This document shows positions 1-8,664 of a stretch of DNA of 64,000 nucleotides, piece after piece (positions within the stretch are counted from its first letter, which is position 1; each line of letters starts with the position of its first letter). The translations under genes and the position numbers were made by a program. This stretch comes from DASREM01 sp035652095 (GTDB lineage: Bacteria > Acidobacteriota > Terriglobia > Terriglobales > Acidobacteriaceae), in the NCBI GenBank assembly GCA_035652095.1, contig DASREM010000028.1, forward strand, positions 248,001 to 312,000, read 5' to 3'. A model generated the notes under the pieces. That model saw nothing but the letters and a program-made list of their open reading frames with translations. It was not told the origin of the DNA and did not search any database.

Positions 1-86
1 ATTTTCCAGAGCACCCCGGCCACCACTCACAGAATCTGTAAGTTGTTGTTTTGTATGGGGAAGAATTTGAGTGCCAAGGATGGAGG

Positions 87-101
87 CGGACAATCTGTCC
101 G
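87..101. promoter_or_regulatory. Palindrome CGGACA-N3-TGTCCG (copy A)
   Basis: A perfect 6-bp inverted repeat with a 3-base centre. Its reverse complement differs by one base from the copy at 31097 and by one base from the copy at 181. It lies downstream of dapD in a stretch (1-220) where I see no convincing gene. Candidate protein-binding site; the regulator is unknown. Confidence 0.4.
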
Positions 102-180
102 ACCTGACTGCAGGCGCCGCATGGCAATTGAGGGCTTAACTTTTGAGTTTTGGACAGCTTTGCTTGCAAGTTGGCCGCGA

Positions 181-195
181 CGGACAGAGTGTCCG
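181..195. promoter_or_regulatory. Palindrome CGGACA-N3-TGTCCG (copy B)
   Basis: Second copy of the CGGACAGANTGTCCG palindrome, 80 bp after copy A and about 25 bp beyond the dapD stop codon on the opposite side. Two copies in 110 bp suggest a control region for a gene to the left of the window or a site at the operon end. Confidence 0.4.
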
Positions 196-220
196 CTTTC
201 TCTCAGAGGATTGCGAAAAT

Positions 221-1051
221 TTAGCGCAGCCAGTCCTCCAACTCCACTCCTCGATCCGTCTTCTCGTCGCGGTACTTCACGATTACCGGTGTATAGAGCG
301 ATAGGTCCCACTCCACGCCCTTACCCCGGGTGACAGCGCGTGATCCTGGCACTACGACCGCGTTCTCCGGAACCTCGAGTGGCTTGTCGTCCAGCGCGCG
401 ATATACTTCGCCGCGCACCAGATCATAGAGCGGCGTCGAGCGCGTCAGAATCGTCCCCGCACCGAGCACCGCCCGCGCCCGCACCAGCGTTCCTTCATAA
501 ACCCCGCAGTTGCCGCCCACCAGCACATCGTCTTCAATGATTACGGGAGCCGCATTGATCGGTTCCAAAACTCCGCCGATCTGCGCCGCTGCGCTCAGAT
601 GGACGCGCTTTCCCACTTGCGCGCACGACCCCACTAGGGCATGCGAGTCCACCATTGTGCCTTCGTCCACGTACGCCCCCACGTTGATGAACATCGGCGG
701 CATGCAAATCACCGACGGTGCGACGTAGGCGCCCTCCCGCACGGAGGATCCGCCGGGCACCACCCGCAACCGCTGATCGACTGTGAATCGCCTGGCGGGG
801 AAGGTGTCCTTATCCACGAACGACAGGGCTCCAGCGTCCATCTGTTTGAGTACGCCGATGCGAAACCCGAGCAGGATACCCTGCTTGACCCATGCGTTCG
901 TGATCCAGTCGCCGCCTACTTTTTCGGCCGCGCGGATCTTGCCCTGGGTGAGTTCGTCGCGGAACGAGAGAAAAGTTTGACGCGCTTCGGGGCTGTTCTC
1001 GATTTCGCCGAGCTGGGCGAGCCGTTCGATCGCAGGTTGCAGGGGATGCAT
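221..1051 (-). CDS. dapD: 2,3,4,5-tetrahydropyridine-2,6-dicarboxylate N-succinyltransferase
   Basis: Cytoplasmic enzyme that transfers a succinyl group from succinyl-CoA to tetrahydrodipicolinate, committing the cell to the succinylase branch of lysine and diaminopimelate synthesis. The 276 residues match the usual DapD length (about 275). The N-terminal helical part is followed by a left-handed beta-helix of hexapeptide repeats, with the family signatures APSVICMPPMFINVGAYVD and GSCAQVGKRVHLS. It is the last gene of the asd-lysC-dapB-dapA-dapD set on this strand, but a 309-bp gap with tandem repeats separates it from dapA, so it may have its own promoter. No clear Shine-Dalgarno site precedes the ATG. 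Identification is firm. Confidence 0.96.
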   Translation of the reverse strand: MHPLQPAIERLAQLGEIENSPEARQTFLSFRDELTQGKIRAAEKVGGDWITNAWVKQGILLGFRIGVLKQMDAGALSFVDKDTFPARRFTVDQRLRVVPGGSSVREGAYVAPSVICMPPMFINVGAYVDEGTMVDSHALVGSCAQVGKRVHLSAAAQIGGVLEPINAAPVIIEDDVLVGGNCGVYEGTLVRARAVLGAGTILTRSTPLYDLVRGEVYRALDDKPLEVPENAVVVPGSRAVTRGKGVEWDLSLYTPVIVKYRDEKTDRGVELEDWLR

Positions 1052-1130
1052 GGAAGGAGATTGAAGATGGTTGTATGCCGATTGTCAACCGCCGAGGCCG
1101 CGCGGTTTCGTTCGAAGGCAACTTGGGGAT

Positions 1131-1290
1131 GTTGACCTCTTCCCGAACGAAGTAGGGATCTCGCAGGAATGTTGACCTCTTCCCGAACGAAGTAGGGATC
1201 TCGCAGGAATGTTGAAGTCTTCCCGAACGAAGTGACGGATCTCGCTAGGGATGTTGACGTCTTCCCGAACGAAGTGAGGGATCTCGCGTG
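1131..1290. repeat. Four-unit tandem repeat of about 40 bp
   Basis: Units start at 1131, 1171, 1211 and 1253 and are 40, 40, 42 and 38 bp long. The first two are identical over 40 bp; the others diverge slightly. Each contains TCTTCCCGAACGAAGT followed by a GGGATCTCG block. The array fills the dapA-dapD gap (1052-1360), which otherwise holds nothing I recognise. It has no unique spacers, so it is not a CRISPR array. Short translations through it give repeated TSFGK peptides, an artefact rather than a protein. Confidence 0.9.
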
Positions 1291-1360
1291 CACAAGATCT
1301 GTCCATCCCGCACGCGGGGTTCCTTGTCCCCTCGAAATTATTCATGAGGGAGATGGCCAA

Positions 1361-2494
1361 TCAGATGCACTTGCACTCGGACCGGATCAGCACCCCCGCC
1401 ATGTTGTGGGATATCTCGCGTGCTTCGGCCAGGGTCGTGTATGGGCCATGCCACTTGGCATGGTTCGCATCATGGCCGGAGGGGCGTCCCTTGCCGTGAT
1501 TGCATTGCCCGCAATTGGAGCGGTGCAGGACGATTTTGTGCGGCCCTGCCAACCAGTTCTCATAGATGTAGAAGTCCACCGCATCGGAACCTGGCGCAGG
1601 GGCGGGCTTGGTGATCACTCCGGCCTCGGTGGCGATCTTCTGCAGCTTCGACCGCATGTCGCGGCGCATGGGCAGCAAGGGCAACCGGTACACCTCTTCG
1701 ATCTTCCCCATCATCGCCAGCACGGCCTTGACCGGCAGCGGATTGGATTCGATGAAGTTGGCCTGCATCAAACCCAAATACCTGCGGTGAATCCGCCGTG
1801 CCTCATCCCAATTGTTGCTGAGAGCCGCGCGCGTCATCTCCGCCATCTCGTGCGGAATTTCGTTCGACGCCACGGAAATGACTCCGACTCCGCCCAGCGC
1901 GATCACGGGCAGAGTAATGGCATCATCTCCCGAAAAAACCAGGAAGTGCGGTGGCACCGCATTACAGACTTCCGCAATTTGCGTCATATTGCCGCTGGCT
2001 TCTTTCACGCCCGCGATATTCGGTACTTCGGCCAGTCGCGCCAGTGTAGCCGGTTCGATATTGGCTCCCGTGCGCCCGGGCACGTTGTATAGAATCAGCG
2101 GCTTGTCCACCGCTTCGGCGATGGCGTGGAAGTGCCGGTATTGCCCTTCCTGCGTGGGCTTGTTGTAGTAAGGAGAGGCGGTCAGTATCGCATCCACTCC
2201 TGGAATGGCTGCAGTCTCCTTCGCTTTTTCGACCGCATCGCGGGTTGAATTCGAGGTCGCACCCGCGAGGATGGGAACGCGTCCTGCGGCCACCTCGACT
2301 GTGATCTCGATCACTCGCCGCCATTCGTCGTGGGACAACGTGGGCGTCTCGCCGGTGGTGCCGCATGGCACCAGAAAGTCGATGCCAGACTCCACTTGCC
2401 AGGCAACAAGGTTGCGCAGGGCGGCTTCATCAACCGATCCGTCCTGGTGAAAAGGAGTAACCAGCGCCGTGCCACATCCGCGAAGTGGGTGCAT
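1361..2494 (-). CDS. dapA: 4-hydroxy-tetrahydrodipicolinate synthase with Cys-rich C-terminal extension
   Basis: Condenses pyruvate with aspartate semialdehyde, the first committed step to diaminopimelate and lysine. The core, residues 1 to about 294, is a standard TIM barrel: GTTGETPTL near the N-terminus, the YNVPGRTG tyrosine motif and the Schiff-base lysine in GVKEASGN. The protein is 377 residues, whereas DapA is normally about 290. The extra 83 residues are linked by TKPAPAPG and contain YIYENW, H324, a CxxC pair (C328, C331), a KWHGPY motif and a terminal CxC (C374, C376), suggesting a small zinc-binding domain. I chose the ATG at 2494 because the family starts close to GCGTALVTPF; a TTG at 2512 would add six residues. 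Confidence 0.95.
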   Translation of the reverse strand: MHPLRGCGTALVTPFHQDGSVDEAALRNLVAWQVESGIDFLVPCGTTGETPTLSHDEWRRVIEITVEVAAGRVPILAGATSNSTRDAVEKAKETAAIPGVDAILTASPYYNKPTQEGQYRHFHAIAEAVDKPLILYNVPGRTGANIEPATLARLAEVPNIAGVKEASGNMTQIAEVCNAVPPHFLVFSGDDAITLPVIALGGVGVISVASNEIPHEMAEMTRAALSNNWDEARRIHRRYLGLMQANFIESNPLPVKAVLAMMGKIEEVYRLPLLPMRRDMRSKLQKIATEAGVITKPAPAPGSDAVDFYIYENWLAGPHKIVLHRSNCGQCNHGKGRPSGHDANHAKWHGPYTTLAEAREISHNMAGVLIRSECKCI

Positions 2495-2538
2495 AGGGTA
2501 AAGATAACGCAAAAGGCTGGGTTACTTACAAGAAACCG

Positions 2539-3219
2539 TCATAACTCACGCCAGACGTCTTTGAAGTCGAACAGCCCTTTCTGGCCCGCGATCCACTCCG
2601 CGGCACGCACCGCTCCTTCGGCGAATCCGCGCCGCGATTTGCTGTCATGACAAAGATAAATCCGGTCGCTCGGCGATTCCAGAATGATCTCGTGCATGCC
2701 CACGACCTCTCCTTCGCGAAACGAGGTGATCTCAAGCTCCTTGCCGGACGCGCCCTGCAAAATTTTCTGTATGGCGGAAGCCGTTCCCGAGGGCGCATCT
2801 TTCTTCTGCGCGTGATGCCGTTCAAAGATCTGGCCATGGTAGTCGTACTGCATGGCAGCCGCGGAGGTCCGCGCAATGTCGAAGAACAGGTTTACGCCGA
2901 TCGAAAAATTGGCGCCATAAACCAGCCCAGTGCCGGCTTGCTCGATGACCTGTTTCACCTTCGGCAACTCGCCATACCATCCCGTGGTGCCGACCACCAT
3001 GTTCTTGCCCGCGCGGGCGCATGCCAAGATGTTGCCGAGAACCGCTTGGGGCGTTGTGAAATCAATCACCACGCCCGTAGCCTTCAACTTCTCTGGGGAA
3101 AGTCCCGCACCCTCGCGGTTGGAGCTCGAGTTCAACACCTCGACATGGTGCCTCCTCTCCCGCGCTACTTCGGCCACAAGGGACCCGGTCTTTCCGCAGC
3201 CAAGAACTACCATGTTCAT
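2539..3219 (-). CDS. dapB: 4-hydroxy-tetrahydrodipicolinate reductase
   Basis: NAD(P)H-dependent reductase converting the DapA product to tetrahydrodipicolinate. The N-terminal Rossmann motif VVLGCGKTGSLV binds the cofactor, and the catalytic and substrate signature ERHHAQKKDAPSGTA is intact. At 226 residues it is a short-form DapB (enterobacterial proteins are about 270). An AGG at suitable distance precedes the ATG at 3219; a TTG two codons upstream is an alternative. It sits 12 bp after lysC and 44 bp before dapA, consistent with one transcript. Confidence 0.95.
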   Translation of the reverse strand: MNMVVLGCGKTGSLVAEVARERRHHVEVLNSSSNREGAGLSPEKLKATGVVIDFTTPQAVLGNILACARAGKNMVVGTTGWYGELPKVKQVIEQAGTGLVYGANFSIGVNLFFDIARTSAAAMQYDYHGQIFERHHAQKKDAPSGTASAIQKILQGASGKELEITSFREGEVVGMHEIILESPSDRIYLCHDSKSRRGFAEGAVRAAEWIAGQKGLFDFKDVWREL

Positions 3220-3231
3220 AATCAAACCTGC

Positions 3232-4605
3232 CTAGGCGAACACCTCAGGATCGAGTTCGGAGAAGAATGCCTTGTGCAGCCGGCGAATAATTTCCGGCAC
3301 CGCCTCTTCTTCGACCACGAAAGTCAGATTGATCTCCGAAGCGCCCTGCGAAATCATCCGGATTTTTACATCCGAGAGTTCACCAAACACCTTCGCCGCA
3401 ATGCCCGGAATCTCCCGCAGGTTCTCGCCCACAAGGCAAACGATGGCTTTTCTTCCTTCATATTTTACGTCTGCCAGCTTTGCCAGATCGGCCGCGAGTG
3501 CCGGGATCGATTCATTGGAGTCCACCGTCAATGACACGCTGACCTCAGACGTCGAAACCACATCTACCGGAACGCGATGCCGGTCAAAGGCTTCAAAGAT
3601 TGCCTTCAGAAATCCGTGCGCCAGCAGCATCCTGGGAGCCGCCACATCCACGATGGTGATTCGTTTCTTGGCCGCGATTGCCTTGAAATAGTTTGCGCAA
3701 TGTGGCGCCCGCGTCGTGATGCGGGTTCCCTCGCAGTCCGGGTTCCGCGAATTCAAAATGTAGACCGGAATATTCTGCTGGATGGCCGGCAGCACCGTTG
3801 CCGGATGCAGCACCTTGGCGCCAAAGTACGCCAACTCAGCAGCCTCATCGAAGCTGATGACCTTGATCCGCTTGGCGTCGGGACAAATATTAGGATCGGT
3901 GGTCATCATGCCATCCACGTCGGTCCATATCTCGATACGCTGGGCCGCCAGGGCCGCCCCAACGATGGCAGCTGAAAAGTCCGAGCCGCCGCGGCCGATG
4001 GTGGTGGTAATCTCCGCCTTGGTAGCTCCGATAAATCCTCCCATGACCGGCACCCGGCCGTGCTCCAGGAGTGGGCCGATCCTGGTCCGTACCCGCTCGT
4101 TGGTCTCGCTGAACAGCGGGGCAGCCCGGGTATGGGTTGCATCGGTCACAATGCACTCCCGTGAATCCACCATGCTCGCGTTCAGTCCGCGAGCAGAAAA
4201 CGCCGAGGTCACAATTTTGCTGGAAAGCAACTCTCCATACGCTGCGACGTGGTCCGAGGTGCGAGGCGTCAACTCGCCGACCGCGGCAATCCCTCGCAAA
4301 AGTTCATCCAGGCTGTCGAAATCGGATTCCAGTTTGCTGTGAAATTCGGTGAACACTCCGGTCCCCAGAAGCTCGCCGGCAGTGTTGTAGTGCCGTTCCC
4401 GCAGTTGCCGGGAGAGCTTCAAGGCAGTATCCCGGTCCCCGGATCCCGCCGCGCGCGACATGGTCAGCAGTTGGTCGGTGACCTTGGCCATCGCGCTTAC
4501 CACGACGACGGGTTGCTGTGGCAAACGCCGTTTGACGATGCTGAAGACGCGCTCGATCGCCTTTGCGTCCTCGACCGAGGTCCCGCCGAACTTCATCACG
4601 ATCAT
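3232..4605 (-). CDS. lysC: Aspartate kinase
   Basis: Phosphorylates aspartate, the entry step of the aspartate amino-acid family. The kinase domain begins with KFGGTSVEDA, has the GRGGSDFSA nucleotide and substrate motif near residue 205 and the EIWTDVDG segment. The C-terminal third carries tandem ACT-type sequence (IVDVAAPRMLLAHGF, then VCLVGENLREIPGIAAKVF), the usual site of lysine or threonine feedback. There is no homoserine dehydrogenase fusion; at 457 residues it is a monofunctional enzyme. The gene starts 25 bp after the asd stop. Feedback specificity cannot be read from sequence alone. Confidence 0.95.
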   Translation of the reverse strand: MIVMKFGGTSVEDAKAIERVFSIVKRRLPQQPVVVVSAMAKVTDQLLTMSRAAGSGDRDTALKLSRQLRERHYNTAGELLGTGVFTEFHSKLESDFDSLDELLRGIAAVGELTPRTSDHVAAYGELLSSKIVTSAFSARGLNASMVDSRECIVTDATHTRAAPLFSETNERVRTRIGPLLEHGRVPVMGGFIGATKAEITTTIGRGGSDFSAAIVGAALAAQRIEIWTDVDGMMTTDPNICPDAKRIKVISFDEAAELAYFGAKVLHPATVLPAIQQNIPVYILNSRNPDCEGTRITTRAPHCANYFKAIAAKKRITIVDVAAPRMLLAHGFLKAIFEAFDRHRVPVDVVSTSEVSVSLTVDSNESIPALAADLAKLADVKYEGRKAIVCLVGENLREIPGIAAKVFGELSDVKIRMISQGASEINLTFVVEEEAVPEIIRRLHKAFFSELDPEVFA

Positions 4606-4630
4606 CGCGCGCCCATCCTCGAGAACCGGG

Positions 4631-5683
4631 TCATCCGAGGTAGCCTTGCGCCTTCAGCAGTTCGGCATTGAGCAGGGCCGCACCGGCCGCGCCGCGAATC
4701 GTATTATGGGAGAGCACCGTGAATTTCCAGTCGAGCACGCCGCATGGCCGCAGGCGTCCCACCGCCGTCGTCATTCCTGAACCAAGGTCTGCATCAAACC
4801 GTGGCTGTGGGCGGTCGTCTGGTGTCAGGTACTGCACAGGACGCTCGGGAGCGCTGGGCAACTTGAGCTTCTGCGGCACGCTGCTGAACTGGTTCCACGC
4901 CGCAATGAGTTCCTCCGCTTTGGCCCGGTTCTTCAGTTTGACCGACACCGATTCGGTGTGCCCGTCCTCCACCGCCACCCGGTTGCATTGGGCGCTCATG
5001 CCAAACGACGCTGGAACTACGCTGCTGCCATTCAGCCTTCCCAGCAGCTTGCGCGTCTCCTCCTCCATCTTCTCCTCTTCTTTGGCGATGTAAGGAATCA
5101 CGTTTCCCAGGATGTCCAGCGATGCCACTCCGGGATACCCCGCTCCGCTGACCGCTTGCATGGTGACAGCCATCACCGATTCCACCCCAAACCGCTGTTC
5201 CAATGGTGCGAGTGCCATGACCAGGCCGATCGCCGAACAGTTGGGATTGGTGACTACGAACCCACCCGACCGGCGGCGCCAGGTTTGGCATTCGATCAGC
5301 TTGACATGGTCGGGATTGACCTCGGGAATGACGAGAGGAACGTCGCTTTTCATGCGCAAGGCGCTGGAGTTCGTGACCACGGCGCAACCTGCTTCGGCAA
5401 AGCGGGGCTCAAGTTCCGCGGCAATTGCAGCGTCCAGCGCGGCGAACACGATCTTGGGTGCACCAGAAGGATTCGCCGGCATCACTGGCATGCTCGCGAC
5501 TGACGCCGGAATCGGCGTCTTCAACTTCCAACGGGCCGCTTCTCCGTACGTCTTGCCTTCCGAGCGGTCCGAGGCCGCCAGCCAGCCTACTTCGAACCAG
5601 GGATGGTGCTCGAGCATCTGGACAAAGCGTTGTCCCACGATGCCGGTCGCCCCCAGGATGCCGACAGGAATCTTCTTTTCCAT
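4631..5683 (-). CDS. asd: Aspartate-semialdehyde dehydrogenase
   Basis: Reduces aspartyl phosphate to aspartate semialdehyde, supplying DapA. The N-terminal VGILGATGIVGQRF motif binds NADP. The catalytic cysteine lies in NPNCSAIGLVMALAPL, the form seen in archaeal and fungal-type Asd rather than the enterobacterial one. Length is 350 residues. It is the first gene of the lysine operon and is divergent from galT, whose start is 56 bp away, so both promoters must lie in that short gap. I chose the ATG at 5683; the frame also allows a TTG at 5689. Confidence 0.94.
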   Translation of the reverse strand: MEKKIPVGILGATGIVGQRFVQMLEHHPWFEVGWLAASDRSEGKTYGEAARWKLKTPIPASVASMPVMPANPSGAPKIVFAALDAAIAAELEPRFAEAGCAVVTNSSALRMKSDVPLVIPEVNPDHVKLIECQTWRRRSGGFVVTNPNCSAIGLVMALAPLEQRFGVESVMAVTMQAVSGAGYPGVASLDILGNVIPYIAKEEEKMEEETRKLLGRLNGSSVVPASFGMSAQCNRVAVEDGHTESVSVKLKNRAKAEELIAAWNQFSSVPQKLKLPSAPERPVQYLTPDDRPQPRFDADLGSGMTTAVGRLRPCGVLDWKFTVLSHNTIRGAAGAALLNAELLKAQGYLG

Positions 5684-5739
5684 GAGCAAGACTGAATTTT
5701 ATATCAGCAAGTCCGAGCCGTTGTTTGCAAGGAGCGAAC

Positions 5740-6759
5740 ATGCCAGAACTACGCCAGAACTTCCTCACGAAAGAGTGGGTCATCATCGCTACCGAACGCG
5801 CGAAGCGCCCCGAGGATCTCGTTATTCACCGCCCAGCCAAGCAGGTCGAGTCATTCGTCAAGACCTGCCCCTTCTGTCCCGGCAATGAAGACCAGACTCC
5901 ACCCGAGGTGCTTCGTTCTCCCGCAGGCAGCGGCGCCTGGCAAGTTCGTGTTGTGCCCAATCGCTTCGCCGCTTTGAACAAAGACGCGGAGCCGACGCGC
6001 ACCATCCATCGCTCGCGGCGAACCATCAACGGATTCGGGGTTCACGATGTCATCGTGGAAACGCCGGATCACTCTCAATTCATGGCCCTCATGACCGATG
6101 CCCGGGTGGCTGACATTCTTCGCATTTACAAAACCCTGCACACTGAACTGGCGCATGATCCCCGCATTGCCCACGTAACCATGTTCAAAAACCATGGGCG
6201 GGACGCCGGCACCAGCCTTGAGCATCCTCACTCCCAACTCATCGCCACACCCGTCATCTCCCACCAGATCCGCGAGCGCATTCACCAGGCGCTGTCGCAT
6301 TACGACGAATATGGAGAGTGCATGTTCTGTCAGATGGTCGGGGAGGAACTGGAAGAGAAGGTCCGGGTGGTGATGACTACGGAGCACTTTGTGGCCCTGG
6401 AGTTGTTTGCCTCGGCGACGCCGTTCTGCACCCACATCTATCCCCGGCGTCACATGGCAAGTTTTGGCGACATCAGTGCCGCGGAAGTCGCCGATCTCGC
6501 GAGAACCTTGAGGACCGTCCTTGCCAAAATGTATTACGGCCTGGATAACCCGGATTTCAACTACACGATTCGCAGCGCCCCCGCCGAGTGCGTTGGGGTC
6601 AAGTATTTCCACTGGTATGTCAGCATCATTCCACGGCTGACCCGGGTGGCGGGATTCGAACTGGGCTCCGGGATGTTCATCAACAGTGTGCTTCCCGAAG
6701 CGGCTGCGGAATTCCTGCGTTCGGTGAAGCTGGAAAGTGCGGCTGCAGCGGGTGTTTGA
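5740..6759 (+). CDS. galT: Galactose-1-phosphate uridylyltransferase
   Basis: Exchanges UMP between UDP-glucose and galactose-1-phosphate in the Leloir pathway. It has the HIT-like fold signatures: a CPFCPGNE zinc site near residue 43, the active-site HPHSQ motif, and a second CxxC-like site (MFCQM). Length is 339 residues, normal for bacterial GalT. The ATG at 5740 is preceded by GGAG five bases upstream, which fixes the start. It abuts the convergent permease gene without a gap. No other galactose genes are adjacent. Confidence 0.92.
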   Translation: MPELRQNFLTKEWVIIATERAKRPEDLVIHRPAKQVESFVKTCPFCPGNEDQTPPEVLRSPAGSGAWQVRVVPNRFAALNKDAEPTRTIHRSRRTINGFGVHDVIVETPDHSQFMALMTDARVADILRIYKTLHTELAHDPRIAHVTMFKNHGRDAGTSLEHPHSQLIATPVISHQIRERIHQALSHYDEYGECMFCQMVGEELEEKVRVVMTTEHFVALELFASATPFCTHIYPRRHMASFGDISAAEVADLARTLRTVLAKMYYGLDNPDFNYTIRSAPAECVGVKYFHWYVSIIPRLTRVAGFELGSGMFINSVLPEAAAEFLRSVKLESAAAAGV

Positions 6760-7848
6760 TCACTTACGCGGTGCGATTTCGGTGCCGAAAGAATATTCGT
6801 TAAGCGGTCCGAAGCGGCGCTTCTCAGCGTAAAGCCGCCAGCGCCGGAACACGATTCTCAGGCTCGCCATCACTGGAATGGATAGATAGACGCCGAGCAC
6901 GCCGGCAATCTCTCCTCCGGCAAGCACGCCGAAAATCGCAGCCAGGGGATGAAGCTCCATGCTTCTTCCCATGATTCGCGGGGAGACGACGTAGTCCTGA
7001 ATCATGCGCCAAGCTGCCAGGAACAGCAGCAAGGCCGCCCAGTGCGGATAGCTCATCAGCAGCGCCACTCCCATGATCAGAACTGCCGCCACCAATGGGC
7101 CGACCACGGGAATGAATTCCATGATGCCGCCTGCAGTCCCCAGGACCAGGGCATACGGAACCCGCATGATTTCCAGGAAAGCCGTGTAGGCCAACAGCGA
7201 GAGAGCAGCGAGGGTCAACTGGGCGCGAATGAAGTGCGCCAGCATCTGGTTCAGATCGCCAAATACTCCCTCCATAAACTCGCGCTGCGGACGCGTGTTC
7301 ACAAACGACAGCAGCGTCTCACTGAAGGCCCTGCCATCTTTCAGGAAGAATGCAGCCAGGATCGGGACCACGATCAGCAGCCAGCTCTGCTGAGCGACCT
7401 CCGCTACCTTGATGCCCGCCCTTTGCGCGACTTGCGCGATGTCGTCCTTGTGAGTGCGCAGGAACTCTGCCAGCTGGCGAGTAGTGCTGCTGCTCCATCC
7501 ATGCTGCTCACCAATCTGGCGCGCGATTTCTCCGGAGGTGACTTTGTCCAGCAGTTCAGGCACCGACTGGCTGAGCTTCTGTGCCTGGTGCGCGATATGA
7601 GGCCCGACAAAGAAGAAGAACGTCGTTAGCAGAATCACCAGCAGGACGTACATAGCCGCGATCGCCCTTCCCCTGCCATGCACGACTTTTTCCAACCGGG
7701 AAACTGCGGGATCCACAAGGTAGGCAAACAATACCGCGAAGAGAAACGCGATTAACGTGCGATGCGCAGCATAGAGAAATCCCAAAGCAATCGCGAATAC
7801 CAGCGCGGTAAGCAGCACGCGGGCGGTGCGGTTGTCGAACAGCGTCAT
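6760..7848 (-). CDS. AI-2E/PerM family permease
   Basis: Integral membrane protein of 362 residues with about eight hydrophobic segments: two near the N-terminus, one after a long extracytoplasmic region (residues about 75-150) and a cluster in the C-terminal half. The C-terminal part contains the family-typical EFIPVVGPLVAAV and PRIMGRSMELHPL motifs. Family members include TqsA, proposed to move autoinducer-2, and sodium/proton antiporters, so the substrate is undetermined. It lies 68 bp downstream of a secreted-protein gene on the same strand. Confidence 0.88.
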   Translation of the reverse strand: MTLFDNRTARVLLTALVFAIALGFLYAAHRTLIAFLFAVLFAYLVDPAVSRLEKVVHGRGRAIAAMYVLLVILLTTFFFFVGPHIAHQAQKLSQSVPELLDKVTSGEIARQIGEQHGWSSSTTRQLAEFLRTHKDDIAQVAQRAGIKVAEVAQQSWLLIVVPILAAFFLKDGRAFSETLLSFVNTRPQREFMEGVFGDLNQMLAHFIRAQLTLAALSLLAYTAFLEIMRVPYALVLGTAGGIMEFIPVVGPLVAAVLIMGVALLMSYPHWAALLLFLAAWRMIQDYVVSPRIMGRSMELHPLAAIFGVLAGGEIAGVLGVYLSIPVMASLRIVFRRWRLYAEKRRFGPLNEYSFGTEIAPRK

Positions 7849-7916
7849 CGCAGTCGGATCCTCTCTGCCTCATGCTCTCGCGTTTTTGCCTGCGGGAGCC
7901 AATGCCGGAAGTCCGT

Positions 7917-8648
7917 TCAGTCTCGCAGCACTTCCGTGTTATTGCTGGCCACTAGGATGCGCACGAGCTTAAACATGTTCTGATCGTCGAGCCACATCGC
8001 CCATTCGCCCGAATCGTCCTTGAGATTGACCCGCAACAGGTCGCGGTCCGTGCTGCCGATTTTCACCTTTTCTTTGCCGACAAGTTGCAGGCTGACGCGC
8101 ATGGACGAACGTTCCTGGGGAACAATCACTCCAAACTCGGCAGGGGTCAGCGGGCATTGCGTCCGGCCGCTGTCCTGCTTGCAGGTGGACCCCAGGTAAC
8201 GCCATGCCAGCAGCTCGCGCTGCACGAAGAAGTTGTTGTCGAGAACCATAGTCGAAAGCGGCATCAGAAAAGGGTGCTCGGCTACCTTCTCGCCCGGCGT
8301 TGTCGTGATGCGCTCCAGCAGGAATTGATCGTTGGGGGCGACCACCAGCTGCGCCTTCGATGCCCCGTCGTGCCATTCGTAGTGAATCAGGTCTCCGCCC
8401 GCCGACATCTGCAGTTGCGAGTTCTGTCCGGGAGAGTCGCTGCCTTCCTGCTTCACCTGGGAATCCACTGTGCTGGTCCCCCCGGTCCCCTGCTTGATGG
8501 TAAAGGTCTCGGTTGCGACCCGGTGCCCATTGACGAATACTCCGAAGGAGCCGGAATCAATTCCTTGCCCGGCGTCCTTGGCCGCGGTTTCAACCGGCCC
8601 CATGCACGCGCACAACGCTCCCAGCAACAGCAGCCTTTTCCACTTCAC
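7917..8648 (-). CDS. Secreted protein of unknown function
   Basis: A 243-residue protein starting MKWKRLLLLGALCACMG, a signal peptide with a cysteine that could make it a lipoprotein (the lipobox is weak). The rest reads as beta-rich, with segments such as FGVFVNGHRVATETFTI and LIHYEWHDG, and has only two cysteines (in STCKQDSGRTQC). I do not recognise a named family; it resembles acidobacterial periplasmic proteins that carry an SGSFGVFVNG-type opening. It follows aroK by 16 bp and is probably co-transcribed with it. Confidence 0.7.
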   Translation of the reverse strand: MKWKRLLLLGALCACMGPVETAAKDAGQGIDSGSFGVFVNGHRVATETFTIKQGTGGTSTVDSQVKQEGSDSPGQNSQLQMSAGGDLIHYEWHDGASKAQLVVAPNDQFLLERITTTPGEKVAEHPFLMPLSTMVLDNNFFVQRELLAWRYLGSTCKQDSGRTQCPLTPAEFGVIVPQERSSMRVSLQLVGKEKVKIGSTDRDLLRVNLKDDSGEWAMWLDDQNMFKLVRILVASNNTEVLRD

Positions 8649-8664
8649 GCAGACTCCTTGGCCC

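Noticed and set aside
43..333. Rightward frame of 96 codons at the window start
   Set aside because: It runs into the dapD coding sequence on the other strand and resembles no protein; the stretch holds palindromes instead.
1131..1290. Possible CRISPR array
   Set aside because: Units are contiguous with no unique spacers between them, and there is no cas gene in the window.
916..1360. Proteins translated through the tandem repeat (TSFGK peptides)
   Set aside because: They arise from the repeat units, overlap dapD, and have no ribosome-binding site.
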